From positions 1-64,000 of the forward strand of contig NZ_JAOVZT010000001.1 of assembly GCF_025716945.1 (NCBI RefSeq): 64,000 nt of DNA. Direction: 5' to 3'. This DNA comes from Geodermatophilus sp. YIM 151500 (GTDB taxonomy: Bacteria > Actinomycetota > Actinomycetes > Mycobacteriales > Geodermatophilaceae). Position numbers and translations under genes: made by a program. The notes under the pieces are model-generated. The model did no database searches. It was not told the DNA's origin and was given only the letters and a program-made list of their open reading frames with translations. Positions 47,287 to 53,853 of this stretch are shown here, piece after piece (within the stretch, counting starts at the first letter, position 1; every line of letters starts with the position of its first letter).

Positions 47287-48537
47287 GTGCCCGGCGAGTT
47301 CCGGCGGTACCTGTTCCCGCACGACCACCCGCGGCTGGCCGGCGTCCGGGGGCTGGACCCGTACGCCTACCGCGAGCACGCCCGGACGCCGGGCACGTTC
47401 ACCGGCGGCCTGGTGGAGGGTTGGACGCCGCTCTACCGCGACGAGTTCCGCGGCGTCACCGAGGACGGCACGCTGCGCGCGGGCCTGCACCCCCTGGAGC
47501 CGGCGCGGCCGGGCGAGGAGGCGCCGGTGCCCGCGATGGTGGCCGCCGCGCGGGACCTCCTCTCGGCGCTGTCCGAGGAGGACCGGGCGCGGGTGGCCTT
47601 TCCCGTCGACGCCGTCGAGTGGCAGACCTGGGCGAACCCGGAGTTCATGCAGTTCGACACCGGCCTGCGGCTGGAGTTCCAGCCGTCCGAGGTGCGGGAG
47701 CGGGCGCTGGCGCTGGTGCACGCCTCGCTGTCGCCCGAGGGGTACGACCTGGCGCACGCGATGATGCTGGTCAACGGCTTCCTCGGCGAGGTCGTCGGCC
47801 TGGAGACGGTCCTCAACGAGTGGAGCTACAACCTCGCCCTCTACGGCGAGCCGCACGAGCGCGCGCCGTGGGGGTGGCAGCTCTACGGCCACCACTGCGC
47901 GCTGAACTGCCTGGTGGTCGACGGCCGGATGGTGCTCTCCCCCGTCTTCCTGGGTGCCGAGCCCGACGAGATCGACGACGGGCCGCACGCCGGCCTGGCC
48001 GGGTTGTTCGCCGACCGGATCGAGCTGGGCACCGCGCTGATGGCGGCGCTGCCGGAGGAGCAGCGGCGGGCCGCCACCGTCTACGAGCGGATGGTCGACC
48101 CGGCCATGCCGCCCGGCCGGCTGCACCCGGGCGACGAGCGGCACCTCGCCGGGGCGTTCCAGGACAACCGGGTCATCCCGGTCGAGGGCGTCCCGGTCGC
48201 CGGGATGCCGGCCGAGGCCCAGCGCCTCTGCCTGGCCCTCGTCGAGGCGTTCGTGCGGCTGCTGCCCGAGGGACCGCGGCGGGCGCGGCTGCGGGAGGTG
48301 CAGGAGCACTGGGACGACACGTGGTTCTCGTGGATCGGCGGCTCGGAGCCCGGGGACGTCTTCTACCTCCGGATCCAGTCGCCGGTGGTCGTCGCCGAGC
48401 TCGACCACCACTGCGGCGTCTTCCTCGACTACGACACCCCGCAGCCGTTCCACGTGCACACCGTGCTGCGCACGCCGCACGGCAACGACTACGGCCGCGC
48501 CTGGGTGCGCCAGTGGCAGGCCGGACGGGCGACCTGA
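47287..48537 (+). CDS. DUF3500 family protein
   Basis: 416 residues, no signal peptide or membrane segment. DUF3500 features: MVAAARDLLSALSEEDRARVAFPVDAVEWQTWANPEFMQFDTGLRLE, MMLVNGFLGEVVGLETVLNEWSYNLALYG, WGWQLYGHHCALNCLVVDGRMVLSPVFLGAEPDEI and IQSPVVVAELDHHCGVFLDYDTPQPFHVHTVLRTPHGNDYG. The many conserved His, Asp and Glu residues suggest a metal or hydrolytic site, but the function is unestablished. GTG 47287 is 2 bases after the FAH-family stop and has GGAAGGGGG upstream. Last gene of the IclR-linked operon, followed by a strong terminator. Confidence 0.85.
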   Translation: MPGEFRRYLFPHDHPRLAGVRGLDPYAYREHARTPGTFTGGLVEGWTPLYRDEFRGVTEDGTLRAGLHPLEPARPGEEAPVPAMVAAARDLLSALSEEDRARVAFPVDAVEWQTWANPEFMQFDTGLRLEFQPSEVRERALALVHASLSPEGYDLAHAMMLVNGFLGEVVGLETVLNEWSYNLALYGEPHERAPWGWQLYGHHCALNCLVVDGRMVLSPVFLGAEPDEIDDGPHAGLAGLFADRIELGTALMAALPEEQRRAATVYERMVDPAMPPGRLHPGDERHLAGAFQDNRVIPVEGVPVAGMPAEAQRLCLALVEAFVRLLPEGPRRARLREVQEHWDDTWFSWIGGSEPGDVFYLRIQSPVVVAELDHHCGVFLDYDTPQPFHVHTVLRTPHGNDYGRAWVRQWQAGRAT

Positions 48538-48581
48538 GCGACCGCCTGCGGGCCGCCTCGTCCCCGCCCGGCGGACGCGCC

Positions 48582-48621
48582 GCGGCCCCGCCCCGCCGGA
48601 TGCCCGGCGGGGCGGGGCCGC
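48582..48621. terminator. 18-bp perfect stem-loop, terminator of the catabolic operon
   Basis: GCGGCCCCGCCCCGCCGG (48582-48599) pairs exactly with CCGGCGGGGCGGGGCCGC (48604-48621) around the loop ATGC. It lies between the convergent DUF3500 gene and the phasin-like gene and could serve both strands. Confidence 0.8.
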
Positions 48622-48629
48622 GGTGGGGG

Positions 48630-48668
48630 GACGCGGTGAGGGGACGCGGTGAGGGGACGCGGTGAGGA
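48630..48668. repeat. 13-bp tandem repeat, three copies
   Basis: GACGCGGTGAGGG repeats at 48630, 48643 and 48656 (the last copy with one change), immediately after the terminator stem and ending at the phasin-like stop codon. Confidence 0.85.
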
Positions 48669-48971
48669 TCAGGCCGCCGGCTCGGTGACCGGCTCGGCGC
48701 GGTCGGCGCCGCCCTGCGCCGCGGAGGCCACCGTCGAGGCGGAGCCCACCAGGTGCTTGGCCAGGTCGCGCTGCGCGTCGAGCACCTCGCCGGTCAGGTC
48801 GAACCAGCCGTCGACGGCGGCCTCGACGGCGGCCTCGGCGTCGGCCTGCCCGGGCAGGCCGGGCAGCCGGCCGGCCGCGGCGGTGAGGGACCGGGTCCAG
48901 GTGTCGACCGTGCTGCGGACGACGTCCTGACCCTGCCGGAGGATCTCGGTGTACTGCTGGCCGACGCTCAT
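48669..48971 (-). CDS. Phasin-like polyhydroxyalkanoate granule protein
   Basis: 100 residues, helical and amphipathic: QQYTEILRQGQDVVRSTVDTWTRSLTAAAGRLPGLPG, then EAAVEAAVDGWFDLTGEVLDAQRDLAKHLVGSAS and an Ala-rich tail. Length, heptad pattern and neighbourhood of phaC and phaB point to a granule-coating phasin; primary sequence alone is not decisive. ATG 48971 has GAGGAG at 6-base spacing. It has its own strong promoter with paired CCAAGCA motifs and lies directly downstream of an XRE regulator gene. Confidence 0.75.
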   Translation of the reverse strand: MSVGQQYTEILRQGQDVVRSTVDTWTRSLTAAAGRLPGLPGQADAEAAVEAAVDGWFDLTGEVLDAQRDLAKHLVGSASTVASAAQGGADRAEPVTEPAA

Positions 48972-49003
48972 GCGGGGCTCCTCGAAGTCGGTGCGATCGG
49001 GTG

Positions 49004-49039
49004 TGCTTGGGATAGTACGCACTCTGCTTGGTGTGTCAA
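49004..49039 (-). promoter_or_regulatory. Strong promoter with paired repeats upstream of the phasin-like gene
   Basis: On the minus strand TTGACA (complement of 49034-49039) and TACTAT (complement of 49012-49017) are separated by 16 bases, the best sigma-70-like promoter in the window. The heptamer CCAAGCA occurs at both 49004-49010 and 49025-49031, 21 bases apart (two helical turns), flanking the -10 box. This suggests a repressor site for the XRE protein encoded next door. The -35 box overlaps the XRE stop codon. Confidence 0.7.
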
Positions 49040-49413
49040 GCGCCCGACGACCGCCGGTCCACGAAGCTCCGGTATATCCGCAGCAGCGCCTCCCGCTCCT
49101 CCGGGCTGAGCGCCGGGTCGTCGCGGATGGCCTCCTCCGTCGTGCTCGCCCGGTCCGCCGCCCGGCCGGCCGCCGTCCCGCCCAGGCCCGCCTCGGCCAG
49201 CAGGTCCTCGGCGGGGATGCCGAGCGCCTCGGCGATCGCGTGCAGGACCCGCAGCGAGGGCTGGTGCAGCCCCCGCTCGACCTGGCTCAGGTAGGCGTTG
49301 GACACCTTGGTCAGCTCGGCCATGCCGCGCAGCGACAGGTCGGCCATCTGCCGCTGCACGCGGATGTACTCGCCGAGCCGGCGCGCGTGCGCGTCCTCGT
49401 CAGCAGTGGGCAT
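49036..49413 (-). CDS. XRE-family helix-turn-helix regulator
   Basis: 125 residues. Helix-turn-helix at about 12-70: LGEYIRVQRQMADLSLRGMAELTKVSNAYLSQVERGLHQPSLRVLHAIAEALGIPAEDLL. The C-terminal part (ALSPEEREALLRIYRSFVDRR) is short and helical, with no enzymatic domain. ATG 49413 has GAGAGGAC six bases upstream; an ATG-type start at 49440 is less well placed. Located between phaC and the phasin-like gene, it is likely a PHA-responsive regulator of the phasin promoter, analogous in role, not in sequence, to PhaR of other bacteria. Confidence 0.85.
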   Translation of the reverse strand: MPTADEDAHARRLGEYIRVQRQMADLSLRGMAELTKVSNAYLSQVERGLHQPSLRVLHAIAEALGIPAEDLLAEAGLGGTAAGRAADRASTTEEAIRDDPALSPEEREALLRIYRSFVDRRSSGA

Positions 49414-49512
49414 CGGCGTCCTCTCCGTCTCCAGCGCCACCGCCGAGGCCGTCCGCCCCCGCCGAGGCCGTCAGCCCAGGACCCGTCAGCCCAGCACCCG
49501 TCCCAGGACCCG

Positions 49513-51252
49513 TCAGCCCAGCACGTAGTCGCCCGGCCCGTCGCCGAGCACCGGGTACCGGTCGCTGCCGATCCGGGGCGGGTCCTGCTCGGGGCCGGAG
49601 TGCTCGTCGGACCAGCGCGACCAGTCCTCCCACCACGAACCGGTCCGGCGCTCGGCGCCCGCGCGCCAGGCGGCGGCGTCCGCGGGCGGCGTCGCGTCGC
49701 CGGGCGCCGCCTCGTACCAGGCCTTGGGGCCGGGCGGGTTCACGATCCCGGCGATGTGCCCGCCGCTGCTGAGCACGAACCGCACCGGCCCGCTGACCAG
49801 GCCGGTCGTCCGGTACGACGACTGCCACGGGACGATGTGGTCGTTGATGGCGGCGACCACGTAGGTCGGGGCCTTGATCGCGCCCAGGTCGACGACCTTC
49901 CCCGCGATCTCCAGCGTGCCGGCCGCCAGCTTGTTCTCGACGTAGAGGTTGCGCAGGTAGAACGAGTGCATCGCGGCCGGCATGCGGGTGCTGTCGGCGT
50001 TCCAGGCGAGGATGTCGAAGGCCGGCGGGTCCTGGCCCATCAGCCAGTTCGAGACGACGTAGTTGAAGATCAGGTCGTTGGCCCGCAGGACGTCGAAGGT
50101 GCCCGCCATGGAGGCGCCCTCCAGGACCCCTTCCCGCCGCATCTTGCGCTCGATCCGGTCGACCGTCCGGCGGTCGGTGAAGGTGCCCAGCGGCCCCGGC
50201 TCGGCGTAGTCGAGCAGCGTGTTGAGCAGCGTCAGCGTGCCGATGCGATCGTCACCGGCCTGCCGCAGCCAGGCATCGGTGATCGCCGTCAGGGCTCCGC
50301 CCAGGCAGAGCCCGACGATGTCGATCGTGTCCGCCCCGGTGATGTCCTGGATCACGTCGAGGGCGGTGGCCGGCCCGTTGACGACGTAGTCGTCCATCGT
50401 CGTCCCGGACATCGCGGCCGTCGGGTTGCGGTAGCTGATGGCGAACACCGTGCGACCGTGCTTGACCGCCCACTCGACGAAGCTGCGGCCCGGGGCCAGG
50501 TCCATGACGTAGTACTTGTTGATCCACGGGGGGCTGCAGAGCATCGGGTTGGCACGCACCCGCTCGGTCTGCGGCTCGTACTGCAGCAGCTCCATCAGCT
50601 CGTTGCGGTACACCACCTTGGCCGGCGTGGCGGCCAGGTCCCGGCCGACCTGGAAGGGGCGGGTGTCGACCTGCCGCGGCCGCCCTCCGTTGTGCACGAG
50701 GTCGTCGAGGAAGTTCCGGGCGCCGCGGGCCAGGCTCGCCCCGCCGGTGTCGAAGGCGCGCTTGAGGACGGCGGGGTTGGTGAGCGCGAGGTTGGTCGGG
50801 GCGAGGGCGTCGATCAGCAGCTCGGTGACCATGGACGCCTTGAGCGCGGTGCCCGGGTCGACGTCGGCCGCGGCGACGACCTCCCGCGCGAACCGGGCGG
50901 CGGCCAGGTAGCCCTGTCGCAGCCCGTACAGCACCGGGTTGCCGTCCCACGCCGGATCGGCGAACCGCCGGTCCTTGGGATCGGGCGGCACGAGGGGCCG
51001 GACGTCGGCGCCCAGCCAGTGCCCGGCCGCCACGAGCGGCACGCGGGCGAGGTCGGCGGCGAGCCGCAGCGCGGCCCGGGCCGGCGCCGCCGGCCGGGTG
51101 GCGCCGGCCCGCAGCACCTGCGCCACGGCGTCGCCGAACCCGACCACGTCGAGGTCTTCGAACAGCACGCTCTCCGGGGCGAGCACGCCCGCCGCGCGCT
51201 CCCCGGTGTCTGGACTGGATCCGGATCGTTCGGCCACGCGCCCATGCTGCAC
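49513..51252 (-). CDS. phaC: Poly(3-hydroxyalkanoate) synthase, class I-like
   Basis: Polymerises 3-hydroxyacyl-CoA into polyester at the granule surface. 579 residues. alpha/beta-hydrolase core with the lipase-like box GLCLGG carrying the nucleophile Cys316, NDHIVPW (Asp) and SSGGHIAG (His). Also WINKYYVMDLAPGRSFVEWAVKHGRTVFAISYRNP and WAERSG-type C-terminus WWEDWSRWSDEHSG. Start GTG 51252; GTG 51237 is an alternative, with GGAGGG upstream. Flanked by phasin-like, XRE, small accessory and phaB genes, forming a PHA locus. Confidence 0.93.
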   Translation of the reverse strand: MQHGRVAERSGSSPDTGERAAGVLAPESVLFEDLDVVGFGDAVAQVLRAGATRPAAPARAALRLAADLARVPLVAAGHWLGADVRPLVPPDPKDRRFADPAWDGNPVLYGLRQGYLAAARFAREVVAAADVDPGTALKASMVTELLIDALAPTNLALTNPAVLKRAFDTGGASLARGARNFLDDLVHNGGRPRQVDTRPFQVGRDLAATPAKVVYRNELMELLQYEPQTERVRANPMLCSPPWINKYYVMDLAPGRSFVEWAVKHGRTVFAISYRNPTAAMSGTTMDDYVVNGPATALDVIQDITGADTIDIVGLCLGGALTAITDAWLRQAGDDRIGTLTLLNTLLDYAEPGPLGTFTDRRTVDRIERKMRREGVLEGASMAGTFDVLRANDLIFNYVVSNWLMGQDPPAFDILAWNADSTRMPAAMHSFYLRNLYVENKLAAGTLEIAGKVVDLGAIKAPTYVVAAINDHIVPWQSSYRTTGLVSGPVRFVLSSGGHIAGIVNPPGPKAWYEAAPGDATPPADAAAWRAGAERRTGSWWEDWSRWSDEHSGPEQDPPRIGSDRYPVLGDGPGDYVLG

Positions 51253-51301
51253 CCTCCGGGCCCCGGGTGGGACCCCGTACCACCGTGCCGGGCGATGCCG
51301 G

Positions 51302-51577
51302 TCAGCTGCGCAGGTGGTCGCGCACCGCGCCGAGGAACATCTCGGAGGTCTGCCGGACCAGGGAGGCGTGGGTGCTCGCGAGCGCCGACGCCCAGTCCTG
51401 CCCGCTCCCCTCCGCGGCGCGCCGCTCGAGGTCCAGCAGCGTGTCGAGCAGCCGCTCGTACCCCTCCAGGTAGGCCCGGCCGTTCCGCCGCGCCTGGTCC
51501 AGGACCTGGTCGCTGAGCTCGCGCACCCGCCGCGTCAGGGCGTCGATGTCGCCCGCGGCGTTCCCGGTCTCGCTCAT
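51302..51577 (-). CDS. Small helical PHA-associated protein
   Basis: 91 residues: SETGNAAGDIDALTRRVRELSDQVLDQARRNGRAYLEGYERLLDTLLDLERRAAEGSGQDWASALASTHASLVRQTSEMFLGAVRDHLRS. The pattern of two long amphipathic helices resembles phasin or PhaE-like accessory proteins. ATG 51577 has GAGGAGGAG just upstream. It precedes phaC by about 50 bases in the same direction, so it probably assists the synthase or the granule. Family name uncertain. Confidence 0.7.
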   Translation of the reverse strand: MSETGNAAGDIDALTRRVRELSDQVLDQARRNGRAYLEGYERLLDTLLDLERRAAEGSGQDWASALASTHASLVRQTSEMFLGAVRDHLRS

Positions 51578-51843
51578 GCGGCTCCTCCTCGGGTCGGGTG
51601 GCGCCCCCCGCCGGCGCCACGGGAGCCGACGCCCGGGAGGGCGGCGGCCGCGCCCATCCTGCTCCGCGGGCGCCGGTCGCACCCGGCGTCCGGACCTCCC
51701 ACGTTGACGGCACCCCGCCGGGGCAGCATGCTGCGGCCGTCGCACCCCGGCGGCACGGCGCGCCGGCGACGTCCGGCTCGGCGCAGCGGACGCGCCCGGC
51801 CCCGGGGCAGCGGGAACCAGGACCGCCACCGAGGAGGCACGCC

Positions 51844-52659
51844 ATGACCGCGACGCAGGAACGAGTGGCCCGGGTCGGCGACAAGCTGACCGGCCGGGTC
51901 GCCTTCGTGACCGGGGGGACCCGTGGCATCGGGGCGGCGATCTGCCGCAGCCTGGCCGGCCAGGGCGCCGACGTGGCGGCCGGGTACAGCGGCAACCAGG
52001 AGGCGGCCGAGCGCTTCCGCGAGGAGTTCCGCGCCACCTGGCCGGACAGCCGGCTGACCGTCCACCGCGGCGACATCAGCTCCGCGGACGACTGCCGGCG
52101 CACCATCGAGGAGGTCATCGACCAGCACGGCCGGCTCGACATCCTGGTCAACAACGCCGGGATCACCGCCGACCGGTCGGTGCTCAAGATGAGCGACGAC
52201 GAGTGGCGCCGGGTTCTGGACGTGAACCTGTCCGGCGCCTTCTACCTCTCCCAGGCGGCGCTGCGGCACATGCTGGAGCGGGGCAGCGGGCGGATCGTGA
52301 TGATCTCCTCGGTCATCGGCGAGATGGGCAACATCGGCCAGGTCAACTACGCGTCGGCGAAGTCCGGGCTGTTCGGCCTGACCAAGACGCTCGCCCGCGA
52401 GGCGGCGATGAACCTCCAGCGGTCGGGGAAGCTCGACGGCATCGGCGTGACGGTCAACACCGTGACCCCGGGGTTCATCGCCACGGAGATGCTCGGCACC
52501 GTCCCCGAGAAGGTCCTCGACGGCATCCGCGCCAAGATCCCGCTCGGCCGGCTCGGGGAGCCCGAGGAGGTGGCCCGCGTGGTGCACTTCCTGGCCGCGG
52601 ACGGCTCGTCCTACATCACCGGCCAGATCTGGGGGGTTAACGGCGGACTCGACATGTAG
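51844..52659 (+). CDS. phaB: Acetoacetyl-CoA reductase
   Basis: NADPH-dependent short-chain dehydrogenase making 3-hydroxybutyryl-CoA for PhaC. 271 residues: GRVAFVTGGTRGIGAAICRSLAGQG (cofactor Gly motif), NNAGITADRSVLKM, catalytic Ser156, Tyr169 and Lys173 in SSVIGEMGNIGQVNYASAKSG, and TVTPGFIATEML. GITADRSVLKM and IGEMGNIGQVNYASAKSGL are characteristic of PhaB/FabG-like reductases. ATG 51844 has AGGAGG upstream. Divergent from the small PHA protein gene. FabG function cannot be excluded by sequence alone. Confidence 0.9.
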   Translation: MTATQERVARVGDKLTGRVAFVTGGTRGIGAAICRSLAGQGADVAAGYSGNQEAAERFREEFRATWPDSRLTVHRGDISSADDCRRTIEEVIDQHGRLDILVNNAGITADRSVLKMSDDEWRRVLDVNLSGAFYLSQAALRHMLERGSGRIVMISSVIGEMGNIGQVNYASAKSGLFGLTKTLAREAAMNLQRSGKLDGIGVTVNTVTPGFIATEMLGTVPEKVLDGIRAKIPLGRLGEPEEVARVVHFLAADGSSYITGQIWGVNGGLDM

Positions 52660-52726
52660 CCGCCCGCGACCGGCGCCGCGGTCCGGAACCGGACCGGCCG
52701 GTCGTGGGTAGACGTGATCCGGGCGA

Positions 52727-52760
52727 CCCGACCCGGCGGCATACCGTCCACCGGGTCGGG
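52727..52760. terminator. Inverted repeat between phaB and oleA
   Basis: CCCGACCCGG (52727-52736) pairs with CCGGGTCGGG (52751-52760) around a 14-base loop containing CATACCGT. It is 68 bases after the phaB stop and 70 before oleA, so it could be a terminator or an operator of the ole operon. Confidence 0.5.
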
Positions 52761-52830
52761 TAGAGCCCGGCGGACCACGGGCGGGACGCGTGCAGGGAGC
52801 CGGCCCCCGACTCAGAACGGGATCCTGCCC

Positions 52831-53853
52831 ATGGGCGGCAACGCGACGCACCGGTACACGAACACGGCGGTTCTGACCGTGAGCACGGCCGACGCCTCGC
52901 AGGTGGTCACGTCGGCGGCCATCGACGAGCAGCTGGCCGACACCTACCGGCGGACGCGGCTGCGGCCGGGCCTGCTGGAGAAGCTGGCCGGCATCCGCGA
53001 GCGGCGCTGGTGGACCGACGGCGTCACCTTCGTCGACGGCGCGGCGACGGCCGGGGCCAAGGCGATCAGCGAGAGCGGCGTCGACCCGGCCGACGTCGGG
53101 CTGATGGTGAACACCTCCGTCAGCCGCCGGTGGCTGGAGCCGTCCACGGCGGTCGCCGTGCACCACGCCCTCGGCCTGCCCAGCTCCTGCCAGAACTTCG
53201 ACATCACCAACGCCTGCCTCGGCTTCGTCAACGGCATGGAGCTGGCCGGGGCGATGATCGACTCCGGCCGGCTCGACTACGCCCTCGTGGTCAACGGCGA
53301 GGACGCCCGGCCGGTGCAGGAGGCCACGATCGCCCGGCTGAACGCCGAGGGCACCGGCGCGCGCGACGTGATCGCGCAGTTCGCCACGCTGACCCTCGGC
53401 TCCGGGGCGGTCGCCATGGTGCTCGGCCGCGCCGACCGGCACCCCGAGGGCCACCGGCTGGTCGCCTCGGTCAGCCGCGCGGGCACCGAGCACCACGAGC
53501 TCTGCGTCGGCGACAACGACATGATGCGCACCGATCTCAAGGGCCTGCTGGAGGCCGGTGTGGCGCTGTCCGAGGAGCTGTGGGCCGAGGCGGCCGAGGA
53601 GTTCGACTGGCGGGGCATGAGCCGCTACGTCGTCCACCAGGTGTCGCAGGTGCACACCGACACCATCTGCGCGCGGCTGGGCATCGACCCCGGCCGGGTA
53701 CCGCGGACCTTCCCGACCCGCGGCAACCTGGGTCCGGCGTCGGTGCCGTTCACGCTGGCCGGCGAGGTCGACGCGCTGGTCGACGGCGACCGGGTGCTGC
53801 TGATGGGCATCGGCTCGGGGCTGAACGCCTGCTGCCTCGAGATCGCCTGGTGA
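52831..53853 (+). CDS. oleA: OleA, thiolase-type 3-oxoacyl synthase for olefin biosynthesis
   Basis: Non-decarboxylative Claisen condensation of two fatty acyl-CoAs to a 2-alkyl-3-oxo acid, the first step of long-chain olefin synthesis. 340 residues with FabH-like fold: SVSRRWLEPSTAVAVHHALGLPSSCQNFDITNACLGFVNGMELAG, with the nucleophile Cys129, RYVVHQVSQVHT (His), and RTFPTRGNLGPASVPFTL (Asn). The RERRWW segment near residue 56-61 is typical of OleA. ATG 52831 is preferred; the frame is open to 52714 with no family-like residues. Stop overlaps the oleBC gene (GTGA). Confidence 0.9.
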   Translation: MGGNATHRYTNTAVLTVSTADASQVVTSAAIDEQLADTYRRTRLRPGLLEKLAGIRERRWWTDGVTFVDGAATAGAKAISESGVDPADVGLMVNTSVSRRWLEPSTAVAVHHALGLPSSCQNFDITNACLGFVNGMELAGAMIDSGRLDYALVVNGEDARPVQEATIARLNAEGTGARDVIAQFATLTLGSGAVAMVLGRADRHPEGHRLVASVSRAGTEHHELCVGDNDMMRTDLKGLLEAGVALSEELWAEAAEEFDWRGMSRYVVHQVSQVHTDTICARLGIDPGRVPRTFPTRGNLGPASVPFTLAGEVDALVDGDRVLLMGIGSGLNACCLEIAW

